Assembly: GCA_947499735.1 (NCBI GenBank)
Contig: CANMPP010000002.1
Span: 603,701-667,700 of the forward strand
DNA from: an uncultured Pelagimonas sp.
GTDB taxonomy: Bacteria; Pseudomonadota; Alphaproteobacteria; Rhodobacterales; Rhodobacteraceae
DNA length: 64,000 nt
Direction: 5' to 3'
The notes under the pieces were generated by a model that worked only from the letters and a program-made list of their open reading frames with translations, had not been told where the DNA came from and did not search any database. A program made the position numbers and the translations under genes. Each line of letters opens with the position of its first letter. Positions within the stretch are counted from its first letter, which is position 1. This document shows, in pieces, positions 28,004 to 36,766 of the stretch.

Positions 28004-28528
28004 TCATTCCTTTACAACGATCCAAGCGCGCAAATCCGGATCAACGTTAGCGCAGCTAAGCAGCAACAGATCCCGCGACATGAAAGGTCCGGCAGAGCGG
28101 CTGGTCGCCCCAACTGAAATGCACAGCGTCTCGTCATCCGCCGGTGAAATCGCCAAAGTTTCGGGGTCATAGTTGAACTGCTGAGACGGGTTTGCCGCAT
28201 CGCATAGTGTCAGACCGAATTGGGCGTCGCCATTTTGAAGGACTTCTGCGCAGTATTCAGGATATTCAACAGAGCGGATCAAACCGCTGGTTTCTACAAA
28301 GGTGAACTGCACATCTCCGCCCTGTGGTTTACAGGAATGGGCCTGTAGAACCTCAGAAAAACCGCGGCCCAATGTGTCGATACACCAGCCCAAACCGTCA
28401 GCTTCGTCCAGATTGTCCGCAAGGTGGATCACAGGTGTCGGTGTCTGCAAAACCGGTGCATCGGCACCGGCGATCCCAGCAACAAGAAACAATGGCAAGA
28501 CCAATGTTGGGATGATAAATTGTTTCAT
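28004..28528 (-). CDS. Exported Cys-rich beta-trefoil-like protein B
   Basis: 174 residues with a signal peptide (IPTLVLPLFLVAGIAGA). It is a paralogue of the protein at 25689-26216: LQAHSCKPQGG matches the partner's LQTHTCYRYQG, and YCAEV, LTLCD, LCISVG and LLLLSCAN occupy the same order. It is the first gene of the minus-strand cluster and precedes the multicopper oxidase by 76 bases. It could form a secreted complex with the oxidase or bind glycans; neither is shown by the sequence. Confidence 0.6.
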   Translation of the reverse strand: MKQFIIPTLVLPLFLVAGIAGADAPVLQTPTPVIHLADNLDEADGLGWCIDTLGRGFSEVLQAHSCKPQGGDVQFTFVETSGLIRSVEYPEYCAEVLQNGDAQFGLTLCDAANPSQQFNYDPETLAISPADDETLCISVGATSRSAGPFMSRDLLLLSCANVDPDLRAWIVVKE

Positions 28529-28842
28529 TTGGACCTCTCTTTGAATGTTGACCTATGAGACGAACTGAGATCGGCCCGCCTAAATGTCACTCTCGAGTAG
28601 TTAACGGCACTTTGGCTCGTTACGCCGCCAACCCCAAAGGGAAGCGTGTCGCAAAATGTAACAGGTGGGCAGTCTTGATACATTCTGCGACAATAAACCC
28701 AACCAGAACTTGGATTCACACGCTACAACGAGAGCGTGGTCATCTTGCGAGGAGGAACGGTTTCAACGAGGATGGTGGTCCCACATCGCCATTAAGTCTT
28801 GGAATAGCCTACCAACCTCATCAACATGAAGCCATCAACGCC
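28529..28842. promoter_or_regulatory. Divergent promoter region with long inverted repeat
   Basis: This 314-base gap separates the exported-protein cluster from the two-component system. It holds an inverted repeat with 14-base arms at 28647-28660 (TGTCGCAAAATGTA) and 28679-28692 (TACATTCTGCGACA), matching at 13 of 14 positions across an 18-base spacer. Seen the other way, it is two opposed copies of TACATTYTGCGACA. It is a likely binding site for the adjacent response regulator (inference). An upstream extension of the regulator frame into this region is open but has no start signal. Confidence 0.5.
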
Positions 28843-29553
28843 ATGTCCCAGAAATCCTATCATATCCTGATTGTAGATGATGCGCGCGACATTCGCGAGC
28901 CGCTCGGACAATATCTGCGCAAACAAGGGGTCCGAACATCTTTGGCAGCGAATGCAGCCGAAGCCCGGCAGACGATCGAGCAGGCCGGAATTGATTTGGC
29001 GATCCTAGATATCATGATGCCTGGTGAAGACGGGCTAAGCCTGTGCCGCTGGATGGTGGCCAACACAAGTATTCCTGTGATTATGCTGACGGCAATGGCC
29101 GACGAGACAGATCGCATTGTTGGACTAGAACTGGGCGCGGACGATTATCTTGTCAAACCGTTCAATCCGCGTGAATTGCTTGCACGGATCAAGGCCGTCT
29201 TACGCAGGATGCCTGAACGCCAGTATCAATCGACACATCATAGGTTCGCAGGTTGGGTCCATGACGGGGCCAGCAAATGGCTCAACCATGATGATGGGCG
29301 TGAGGTTTCTTTGACAACAAGTGAGAACCGGTTGCTGACCGTGTTCTTGCAAAGCCCAAATACGATCCTCAGTCGGGCGACCTTGCTGGATCTAACAGCA
29401 GGGCGGGAAGAGAAGGCCTTTGATCGCACGATCGACAATCAAATCGGGCGGCTGCGCAAGAAAATCGAAGATGATCCTAAGGCGCCCAAACTGTTGATCA
29501 CTGAGCGTGGTGATGGATACGTGCTGGCGGTCGAAGCTGTGGTGCCACTTTGA
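28843..29553 (+). CDS. OmpR/PhoB-family response regulator
   Basis: 236 residues. Receiver domain: acidic pocket Asp12/Asp13 (ILIVDDARD), phospho-acceptor Asp56 (AILDIMMPGEDG), conserved Thr in IMLTA and Lys in DYLVKPF. C-terminal OmpR winged helix (EVSLTTSENRLLTVF through TERGDGYVLAVE). I start at the ATG of MSQKSYHILIVDD, because the earlier part of the open frame has no family homology; no strong ribosome-binding site is visible. It overlaps the sensor kinase gene and is divergent from the exported-protein cluster, which it probably controls. Confidence 0.9.
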   Translation: MSQKSYHILIVDDARDIREPLGQYLRKQGVRTSLAANAAEARQTIEQAGIDLAILDIMMPGEDGLSLCRWMVANTSIPVIMLTAMADETDRIVGLELGADDYLVKPFNPRELLARIKAVLRRMPERQYQSTHHRFAGWVHDGASKWLNHDDGREVSLTTSENRLLTVFLQSPNTILSRATLLDLTAGREEKAFDRTIDNQIGRLRKKIEDDPKAPKLLITERGDGYVLAVEAVVPL

Positions 29554-30884
29554 AACGTCTCCCGCTTGCTACTCAGCTTCTGGCTTTGTTGGGTGTCGCG
29601 TTGAGCATCGCGTTCATCGGAGCATTGGCCGTCACTGTGCTTGCCCAGCGGCTCAATGACCAAAACGCACGGGATGCGCTTGTCACCAACCGCATCGAAG
29701 AGCTGGTCCTGACACTGGACGCCCTTGCTCCTGAAAATCAGGCCGATTTTATGCGTGATGCATCAAACAGAGTGACGAAAATTGAAATCGCCTCCGATCC
29801 AGCCGTACTCATGACGTCTGCGGATGACAGATCCCGTTTGTTGGCGGGCCGCATCCAAGAAGCCCTCGGGCAAAGTGATGTGCGCGTTTCTGTCCTGTCC
29901 AGAGCAGAGCCAAATCTGCCCGAAGATCCACGCAATTTCGGGCTCAATCGTGAGATGGTTTTGGTGTCTTTAAAGCTGGTGAACGATCGTTGGCTGAATT
30001 TCTCAGCACGAGAGCCACGCAGCTGGTACACGAAAACACAACTGCAGTACTTGCTGGCCTTTTATGCATGCTCTTTGTTGATTGTTCTTGGGGCTGTCTG
30101 GGTTTTCTTGCGTAAGACCATTTCCCCTATCGAAGAATTGGCGATTGCCGCCCAAAAATCTGCAAAGGGCGATCGGTCTGCCCGTGTGTCCGAAGCAGGC
30201 CCCTTCGAATTTCAACAGGCGGCCAAAGCGTTTAACACAATGCAAGAACGCATTTCTCAATTCGATGCCGAGCGCACGCGCACGATGGCTGCGGTCGGCC
30301 ATGATTTGCGTACACCTCTGACCAGCCTGCGCATAAGGGCCGAAATGATCGATGGAGACCTGCGCGAGCCGATGATTGAAACTCTCGATGAAGTTGCGGC
30401 AATGGCTGACGGGTTGGTGTCATATGCGCGCACCGGGCAATCAGAGAACCTGATGCAAGTCATTTCGTTGAAAGACCTGCTCGCGAAATTTTGCGAAGAA
30501 TTGGATGTCCCTTTTCACGCAACGGCTGATCCCACCGTCACCGCTGGACCGGTAAGCTTTAGTCGGGCCGTCCGTAACTTGGTCGAAAATGCACTCGCCT
30601 ATGCTGGTCAGGCCAAAGTCGTGCTTTCTGTTCAATCTGACAAAGCGATTATAGCGGTTGAAGACGACGGCCCCGGCATTGAACCTGCGCTGCTTGCAAC
30701 CATATTCGACCCCTTTGTTCGTGGAGAGGCAAGCCGCAGCCGAGAAACCGGAGGAACTGGTCTGGGCCTTTCAATCGCACGCGACATCATCGTGGCCCAT
30801 GGCGGTGAACTTAGCGTCATCAACAAACCGGATCGCGGCCTAACGGCGTTGATCAAGGTACCAAGTCTGAGCAGCAAACAGTGA
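29550..30884 (+). CDS. Membrane sensor histidine kinase
   Basis: 444 residues starting from a TTG codon that overlaps the response-regulator stop (TTGA). Two membrane segments (about 9-30 and 168-190) flank a periplasmic sensor domain of roughly 135 residues. They are followed by a HAMP region, a dimerisation domain with the phosphorylated His near residue 251 (AAVGHDLRTPLTSLR), and an ATPase domain (VRNLVENALAYAG, VEDDGPGI, GGTGLGLSIARDI). The overall layout resembles EnvZ/RstB-type kinases. The signal is unknown; copper or an oxidised phenol would suit the neighbouring oxidase but is speculation. Confidence 0.9.
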   Translation: MKRLPLATQLLALLGVALSIAFIGALAVTVLAQRLNDQNARDALVTNRIEELVLTLDALAPENQADFMRDASNRVTKIEIASDPAVLMTSADDRSRLLAGRIQEALGQSDVRVSVLSRAEPNLPEDPRNFGLNREMVLVSLKLVNDRWLNFSAREPRSWYTKTQLQYLLAFYACSLLIVLGAVWVFLRKTISPIEELAIAAQKSAKGDRSARVSEAGPFEFQQAAKAFNTMQERISQFDAERTRTMAAVGHDLRTPLTSLRIRAEMIDGDLREPMIETLDEVAAMADGLVSYARTGQSENLMQVISLKDLLAKFCEELDVPFHATADPTVTAGPVSFSRAVRNLVENALAYAGQAKVVLSVQSDKAIIAVEDDGPGIEPALLATIFDPFVRGEASRSRETGGTGLGLSIARDIIVAHGGELSVINKPDRGLTALIKVPSLSSKQ

Positions 30885-31039
30885 CGCAGAAATGAAAAAC
30901 CAAAGTGCTGCGCGGTTTGCTTGATCTTGTGAAAGCCGACATTCGCATGGACAACGTAAGCTAAGTGCAGCTCTGGGTTGAAAATGCTGGCGCAGTATCT
31001 TGCCTATATTGTTATAAAATGCAGATTGGACTATTCAAA

Positions 31040-31384
31040 TCAATTATTTTTGCCGCTCTTAGCTGACGGAGTTTTAATCAACGAAGTTGCGATATGAGTT
31101 ATCAAGGCAACAAAGACGCCGATGCTGATGATGGCATAGAAGATCGTAAAAATCCGCGAAATCGGCACAGTAGGGCTAAGGTCCCCAAACCCGATCGTCG
31201 CGGCGGTCATGACACTGAAATAAAACGAATCTACCCAGCTCCAACCTTCGACGGAATGGTAAAACGAGGCACCGGACAAAAGGATAATACATGCCAGAAA
31301 AAGTGTCGCCTTAAAGTCCGGATTTGCCCATGAACGTGCAACGCCCTTTAACAGCCGTGCGACGGTTAATCCAAATGAGATCAT
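31040..31384 (-). CDS. Small two-transmembrane potassium channel
   Basis: 114 residues: two membrane helices (about 27-42 and 76-101) around a re-entrant pore loop with the selectivity filter TIGFGD at 63-68. This is the Ion_trans_2 / KcsA-like minimal pore without a cytoplasmic ligand domain. TIGFGD is a normal K+ channel filter variant (GFG rather than GYG). It would assemble as a tetramer. It lies 22 bases downstream of the SRPBCC gene, probably co-transcribed. Confidence 0.88.
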   Translation of the reverse strand: MISFGLTVARLLKGVARSWANPDFKATLFLACIILLSGASFYHSVEGWSWVDSFYFSVMTAATIGFGDLSPTVPISRIFTIFYAIISIGVFVALITHIATSLIKTPSAKSGKNN

Positions 31385-31406
31385 GCGCTTCGATGTCCTT
31401 TTGCCA

Positions 31407-31847
31407 TTAGATTTCTAGGATTATCTTGAGACGCTTTAAATACCCTCTGACCCAGTTTGAATAGAGCTGCTGAGTCAAATATGTTGCAAAAGACGAACCG
31501 TCGTATTCAGTGTCCAGCCTGTATTTCAGCAGCGTCTGTTGTTCAGACACACTTATGACTTCGCGCCGCCCTTTGAGGGGAAGATCAGCCCCTTCGGTAG
31601 AGACAAATTCAAAAAATACATTCGGTTCAAGCGCTGTGATTACACCCGGAGTGTCCATCCTTTTTCTTTTGAAAAAGAGCGACTTTTCCATCATTTTCAT
31701 CCCAACCGCCATAGGACCATCAACGTCCATCCGAACGACTTCGGATCGCCATGTGGGATCGAGCGCGAGGTTCGAGACATACGAAAACACGTCCTCGGAT
31801 GGGCGATTGATTACGATCTCCTCGGCGATATGGACCATGTTCATCAA
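31407..31847 (-). CDS. SRPBCC (START-like) family protein
   Basis: 146 residues with the polyketide-cyclase/dehydrase type SRPBCC fold: EEIVINRPSEDVFSYVSNLALDPTW at the N-terminus and a long C-terminal helix (YLTQQLYSNWVRGYLKRLK). These proteins have a deep hydrophobic pocket that binds lipids or polycyclic ligands. No catalytic residues can be named from sequence. It lies between the CrtC/AttH-like gene and the channel gene. The first Met is used; a Met three codons later is also possible. Confidence 0.8.
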   Translation of the reverse strand: MMNMVHIAEEIVINRPSEDVFSYVSNLALDPTWRSEVVRMDVDGPMAVGMKMMEKSLFFKRKRMDTPGVITALEPNVFFEFVSTEGADLPLKGRREVISVSEQQTLLKYRLDTEYDGSSFATYLTQQLYSNWVRGYLKRLKIILEI

Positions 31848-31967
31848 TAATACTCCTACATGACTTATTCCAAGCCATTGCCAAAAAACAGTCGCTAAGC
31901 GACGTTATAAAGCGGGCATTGGCAACGCCCGCTTTCACAAAACAGAACTCAGATGCGGTACGGTGCT

Positions 31968-32978
31968 TTAGCCTTCGTACCCATCATATTGGTCATCTTC
32001 GTTGATGGTGAAGACGATCTCGTGCAATGCATGTGTTTTGAATTCCTGCGTTTCACCCGCTTTGGTGATCCGAATGGTTTCATTCCCAATGTAGCGGTAA
32101 GCGGGTTCGCCATGGGGGGCGCATTCGTTCAAGGGGCGTTCGACCATAACAAGATGATCTTGGTCGATCTGGAACTCGATCTCGAAATCACCTTGAGAGG
32201 CCTTCATTTTAAGGGTCTTACCATAAGGCAGTCCCAGTTGGCTTTCGCTGGCCGGAACCATATTTTCGACCGAACCAGTCATCACCAGACCTTCGCGATT
32301 GAAAACCGGATCAATAACAGCACCGTCTTTCGAAAAGACAAGGCAGCTAAATTGCGGCGGACCGTCGCGCAGGATCATGACCGAGTAGTCCACGGAATAT
32401 TCAGGCGTGTGTAGCTTGCCCCAATACCAATTCCGTTTGCCTGCGGACACAGGGACTTTGCCCCAGTTGTGATCGCGGTAACCGCTGCCTTTGACCGCGG
32501 TTTCGACACTGTCTTTGATCAGTGTTCCTTCAACACGCCCCTGCGGGACAGCGATGGTCCAGCCCATGGCAGCCATCGCCATTTCTTCAGGATTTTTGCC
32601 AACAACCCAAGCCGGAAAATCCTTGTAAAGCTTCAGGTGGACACCGTGGCCATTGCAAAGGGCCTTAAGTTCAAAATGGTCGCCTTGATCGATGCAGAAA
32701 TCATCGCCGATATGGACGTCGCATTTTTCGTAGGACAGGCTGACTTGGTCCTCAGTATAGCGGACAAGCTCAGTTATTTCACGACCGTCGGGCGCGTAAA
32801 TATTCAGACGAACAGTTGGCTGTCGCGGCGACACGCGGGTGTCATTGGCCGACCACATCACAACGACATGGTCACCACTGTCCAGCTCAGCATCGAAATA
32901 CCACCATTCGAAATCTGTCTCCCGGTGTTCCATCGGGAACGGCAAATGCATTGCGTCGTGTTTTAAGAACTCAGTCAT
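31968..32978 (-). CDS. CrtC/AttH-like lipocalin-domain protein
   Basis: 336 residues starting MTEFLKHDAMHLPFP. ETDFEWWYFDAELDSGDHVVVMW is the signature of the AttH / hydroxyneurosporene-synthase-like (carotenoid 1,2-hydratase related) family, which has two lipocalin-like barrels; GSGYRDHNWGKVPV is the second family motif. Family members hydrate carotenoids or act on other hydrophobic substrates. No carotenoid genes are nearby, so the substrate is open. I choose the ATG at 32978, which has a GGAGA site 6 bases upstream; the frame runs further upstream into noncoding sequence. Confidence 0.8.
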   Translation of the reverse strand: MTEFLKHDAMHLPFPMEHRETDFEWWYFDAELDSGDHVVVMWSANDTRVSPRQPTVRLNIYAPDGREITELVRYTEDQVSLSYEKCDVHIGDDFCIDQGDHFELKALCNGHGVHLKLYKDFPAWVVGKNPEEMAMAAMGWTIAVPQGRVEGTLIKDSVETAVKGSGYRDHNWGKVPVSAGKRNWYWGKLHTPEYSVDYSVMILRDGPPQFSCLVFSKDGAVIDPVFNREGLVMTGSVENMVPASESQLGLPYGKTLKMKASQGDFEIEFQIDQDHLVMVERPLNECAPHGEPAYRYIGNETIRITKAGETQEFKTHALHEIVFTINEDDQYDGYEG

Positions 32979-33016
32979 ACTGTTCTCCATATTCAATGAA
33001 CCTTGCGGGGGCTTGA

Positions 33017-34102
33017 TCAGCCCTTTCGGCCCAAGAGTTTGTTGTATTTGGAGAGGAACAGGTCCTCGCCCTTCAGTTTCCGGGTGATAAAGTTGCCTGT
33101 TGTGAAGATACCAAGAAAGGAGTTTCCGATCTTGGGTCCCAGCGGCACAAGGAACGGTGCCTTTGGCCCCCAAGGCGCGTAAGGTTTGAGGTCTTCAACC
33201 TTTTTGCCTTCAACCACAGCCTTCAGCGCCGTCTTGAGCCAAGCCACCTGGCGGCCTGCTCCAACGACGGTCATTGCGTCACCTGTTTCAGCCGCATCCC
33301 CTGCTGCGAAGACGTTGCTAAACTGCGATGGCCGCAACCATTGATCCGTTTTAACGCGGTCAGCACGACCAACCTCTGCACCTGGCAGGGCCTGCAACAA
33401 TGTCGATGTAGCTTTGCTGCCGATGGCAGGGAAAACCAGGTCAGCCTCGATTGTTGTGCCATTGGAAAGGGACAAGGGGCCTGCAAAGGGTTCTGTCAAG
33501 CTCTGCAGATTTCCAGCCCGCACACCAAATGTCAGCGATACGTCAGATGCTTTCAATTTTGCAGTCAACTCACGGCCCAGTTTGGCTGGGTGGTGTGGGA
33601 ATAGATTGGCTTCGCTCGAAACCAAATGAACGGCCTTATCAGGAAAAGCATGCGCAATTTCGCCGGCAAGCTCTGTGCCAACGGCCCCAGCACCGACAAT
33701 GGCGATTGTTTTTGCCGCAACGAGCTTTTCGTGTATTTGCGCATTGGCCGCACGAAGCCCATCAATGTCCCCACCATTGGGTTTGAATGGGATCGCATTG
33801 CTAGATCCAGTCGCGACAACAATGTGGTCGGCGGCAATCTTTGCACCTGATGCAAGTGTTACCTCGCTTTCAGAGATAGAATGCGCAACGGCCTGAACGA
33901 CACGACCACGTTTTAAAAGGCCATCATAGGGGATAAGCGCACGCTCTAGGATCGCAGGATCAACAACGGCCCGTACCATCGCGGGCGCATGCACAAAGTG
34001 ACTATTTTGTTCAATCAGAGTGACGTCAGCCAGACTATCCAAAGATTTGGCCAGTTCTGCGCCAATATAGCCGCCGCCAATGATCGCAATTCGATGTGAC
34101 AT
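33017..34102 (-). CDS. NAD(P)/FAD-dependent oxidoreductase (NDH-2/FSP1-like)
   Basis: 361 residues: N-terminal FAD motif IAIIGGGYIGAELAKSL, NAD(P)H motif TIAIVGAGAVGTELAGEIAH near residue 135, and the late FAD contact FAAGDAAETG. It belongs to the pyridine nucleotide-disulfide oxidoreductase fold without a redox CxxxxC pair, as in type II NADH dehydrogenases and FSP1-like quinone reductases. It probably oxidises NAD(P)H against a quinone or other small acceptor. It is divergent from the MerR regulator, which likely controls it. Confidence 0.87.
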   Translation of the reverse strand: MSHRIAIIGGGYIGAELAKSLDSLADVTLIEQNSHFVHAPAMVRAVVDPAILERALIPYDGLLKRGRVVQAVAHSISESEVTLASGAKIAADHIVVATGSSNAIPFKPNGGDIDGLRAANAQIHEKLVAAKTIAIVGAGAVGTELAGEIAHAFPDKAVHLVSSEANLFPHHPAKLGRELTAKLKASDVSLTFGVRAGNLQSLTEPFAGPLSLSNGTTIEADLVFPAIGSKATSTLLQALPGAEVGRADRVKTDQWLRPSQFSNVFAAGDAAETGDAMTVVGAGRQVAWLKTALKAVVEGKKVEDLKPYAPWGPKAPFLVPLGPKIGNSFLGIFTTGNFITRKLKGEDLFLSKYNKLLGRKG

Positions 34103-34180
34103 GAAGTTGTCCTGTCCGTGGTTGCATTTCGATTCGAGGTATTACAATTACATAAGGATACGTGAAAAACAAAACAATAG

Positions 34181-34195
34181 ACCATGGTCCATGGT
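34181..34195. promoter_or_regulatory. Palindrome in the MerR/oxidoreductase divergent promoter
   Basis: ACCATGG T CCATGGT is a perfect 7-bp inverted repeat around a single central base, 13 bases upstream of the MerR-type gene and about 80 bases upstream of the divergent oxidoreductase start. The position suits a MerR-family operator, though classical MerR operators are a little longer (19-20 bp spacing). Confidence 0.45.
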
Positions 34196-34208
34196 TTTAG
34201 GGGCGTTG

Positions 34209-34571
34209 ATGAAAATAGGCGAGCTTTCCGAAAGGTCCGGCCTGAGCCGCGACACCATTAGATTGTATGAAAAGAACGGGTTGATCTCATCTTCTGCCAG
34301 TCAAAGTGAAACCAACAACTATCGCGACTACAGCGATGATGTTTTGTTGCAATTGCGGTTTGTGAGCAGCGCACGAGAAGCGGGTATTTCTATCGCCGAC
34401 CTGCGCGAACTGATGAAGGCGTTTTTCGACAGTTGTGACCCGTCTCAGGCAGAGAATGTGATTATTGCAAAAATAGAGGAGCTCAAGAATAGAATAGAAC
34501 AAATCGAAAATGTGGTGAGTTTTCTTGATGCTGCACTGGTGAAAGTTCGTGAAGGGCTTAGCGATGCTTGA
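34209..34571 (+). CDS. MerR-family transcriptional regulator
   Basis: 120 residues. N-terminal MerR winged helix (KIGELSERSGLSRDTIRLYEKNGLI), then a dimerisation helix (about 80-112). The short C-terminus has one Cys (DSCDPSQAEN) and no metal-binding pair, so a metal sensor is unlikely. The ATG at 34209 matches the family start; upstream in-frame Met codons lie in the divergent gene. It probably activates the divergent oxidoreductase / CrtC-like / SRPBCC / channel group. Confidence 0.9.
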   Translation: MKIGELSERSGLSRDTIRLYEKNGLISSSASQSETNNYRDYSDDVLLQLRFVSSAREAGISIADLRELMKAFFDSCDPSQAENVIIAKIEELKNRIEQIENVVSFLDAALVKVREGLSDA

Positions 34572-35190
34572 GGTGCATTGCCTGATGGCAATTGGAATAA
34601 AGTTTTAATTTGTGTTCTAGAAGTGCTCTAAGGGACGCAATTTAATAGAAATTGGGGACCCTCATGAGGTTGTTTTGGTGCTCACTGCGAGCAACTCATA
34701 TCGGGAAGCCGCTTCCTTGACAGCACTACCTCTTCCTCTAAGTACTTCGTACATGGATTGAATGGCGGCAATGTGGGCTGCAACCAAAGCATCCAGAGCG
34801 GTAGTTTAAGCTATGCTATGGGCAGACCTTGTCGAGGGGCGGACGAAGTCAAATAGTGATGATGTGCTGCCTCCGACGTCCGCAACGAGAAAGTAGTAAC
34901 CGATGCGGCACGTCGCACTAACATCCGGCCAATTCTCAAAGGGCGGCTAAATACGTAAAAAAGTCAAAGCTGTTTTGCCAAGATTTTGTGGCGCAAGACT
35001 CTTCAAGGTCTCATGCGACCATGATTTGAGTGACAAAACGGCCCATATCACCGAGGATCTTGCGGCTACACCTCAGTCTGGAAGGATGATTTCAAGATTG
35101 AGGTGTAAATTGACATGAAAATTCGCATTTTGGTGATATAGTGGATTAATATTTCAAATATGAATAATTTTACAACCTAGGAATTTTATC
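34572..35190. other. Gene-free stretch at the left edge of the accessory region, with a strong hairpin
   Basis: No gene is supported here. At 35067-35107 an inverted repeat of about 13 bp (TACACCTCAGTCT against AGATTGAGGTGTA, one G-T pair) with a 15-base loop lies 83 bases before the next gene. It is not followed by T runs. It may be a regulatory hairpin or the end of a decayed mobile element. From here on, gene order and gene types change to accessory content. Confidence 0.4.
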
Positions 35191-36762
35191 ATGCGCCTAG
35201 TGAGCTTTGCAGTTTCTGCACTGTCGCTTTTGCCGGTCATGGCCATCGCCCAGATAGACGGATGCGACGAACTCATAAAAGTCGATCAAGAGCGCAATGC
35301 GCTAAATTGGGCCCTTGGCGAGTTAGACCAGCTTTTCATGACAGATGACGCAGTTATCGAGTTAAGTCCCATCGGCGATGTGGAGTTCTGGATCACGGTC
35401 CAACCCGGTCGCTTCGCGAATGTCACCTGCGAGGAAAAGCAGTTCGAAGATCAGGAAATGTACCCCATCGGCTTGGTGGTAAAACCCCTGGGCGTGCTCG
35501 ACCTGCCCGCCTATACAGGTGCGGGGCGCGGCACGCCGGTACTTGCACTCACCGAGTATGGGCACCGCAAAATTATCTCCATCGATGACATCACGCCGAT
35601 CAGCCCAAACGCGACCTATATCTTTGCCGATGGCGTTTCAGAGGCGACTTTTTGCTATGACACGGATAATTGCCCCGGCAACCAGCCTAGCGAATGCATC
35701 TCCGCAATCTGGCGCTGCAGCTACAAGGTCGGAGCGGTATCGGGTTATGCGGTTGTACCCAGTTTGAATGAAGACGTCGCCGGCATCATCGACGCGTTCG
35801 AGAAGTTGACACGCGACCCGATTCTTCAGCTCGAGCGGGGCCGTTATAGCCCGACTCGCGTTGCAGAACTAAAAGCCGAAGCGTGCCGACCCTTCCGCAC
35901 CCGTGCCTACAAACCCGGCGCCGTACTGCACCAGGCCGGTGAAGTCGCCCTATCTCTCTGCGCCCTCGATGGTGAGGGCGTGCTACCACTCAAGCTTGTC
36001 GATACCGATCGCGCCGCAGCACGGTTCGCGCATGGGCTCTCAGTTTCGTTCCACCGCGAGCTCGGCTCACCCAGTTCGATGTTATCAGACAGCGTGCGCG
36101 AGAGCGTCAACAAGCAACTTGTCTTCGCCAAGAACTGTGGAGAAACGATTGAAGCTGAGAAGATCTTTAGTTTGGGTGGCGGTGTGGGGATTGATGCCAA
36201 CATCTTTGGTGTTGCAAGTGTCGAGCTCGGAGCAAACCGCAAGGCCAGCACTTCCTATATCGAGGAGGTGGGACCGGACGAGTACCTGCTTTACACCACC
36301 TATTTCATCCGCCCTATCCCCAAGCCTACCGACAAAGCGGAAGACGACGATCTTTGGGTTTTTGACATCGTATTCCGTGCAGGTTGCGAAGGGGGTGAAC
36401 CACGTGACCGTTCCTCGGTGGTCATCTTCTACAAGGATTTGCCGCTGGGCTATGTCCCGATCGGTGTCAAAGAAGGCATCTTCAAGAATTATGTTACCAC
36501 CTGGGGAAACGCCTCCTTCACCGAAGGCACCAGTCCTGCGCAGATCTACCAGGGGCATTTCTGGGTCATCAAGGATCATGTGGCCTATTTCTATTGGCGC
36601 GACACGCTACGGGAATTCCTCTACGAGGAAATCGGTGTCGCGCGCGACCTGATTCAACGCTACCCGCCCGAGCAGCAGCCGCTGATGCGCGACTTTATGG
36701 TCTACCTATTCCTGTCTGCAGCCTTCGACCACCGTCGCCCCATTCGTTACAGTGAGGAATGA
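35191..36762 (+). CDS. Exported protein of unknown function
   Basis: 523 residues beginning with a clear signal peptide (VSFAVSALSLLPVMAIAQ). I do not recognise the family. There are eleven or so cysteines in the mature part, including a CYDTDNCPGNQPSECISAIWRC cluster near residues 152-173, which suggests disulfides outside the cytoplasm. The C-terminal third is aromatic-rich (HFWVIKDHVAYFYWRDTLREF). It is followed after 4 bases by a 52-codon Cys-rich gene, so the two are probably one unit. It stands in the accessory region, directly before a relic of an integrase-associated gene, and may be island cargo. Confidence 0.7.
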   Translation: MRLVSFAVSALSLLPVMAIAQIDGCDELIKVDQERNALNWALGELDQLFMTDDAVIELSPIGDVEFWITVQPGRFANVTCEEKQFEDQEMYPIGLVVKPLGVLDLPAYTGAGRGTPVLALTEYGHRKIISIDDITPISPNATYIFADGVSEATFCYDTDNCPGNQPSECISAIWRCSYKVGAVSGYAVVPSLNEDVAGIIDAFEKLTRDPILQLERGRYSPTRVAELKAEACRPFRTRAYKPGAVLHQAGEVALSLCALDGEGVLPLKLVDTDRAAARFAHGLSVSFHRELGSPSSMLSDSVRESVNKQLVFAKNCGETIEAEKIFSLGGGVGIDANIFGVASVELGANRKASTSYIEEVGPDEYLLYTTYFIRPIPKPTDKAEDDDLWVFDIVFRAGCEGGEPRDRSSVVIFYKDLPLGYVPIGVKEGIFKNYVTTWGNASFTEGTSPAQIYQGHFWVIKDHVAYFYWRDTLREFLYEEIGVARDLIQRYPPEQQPLMRDFMVYLFLSAAFDHRRPIRYSEE

Positions 36763-36766
36763 TTCG

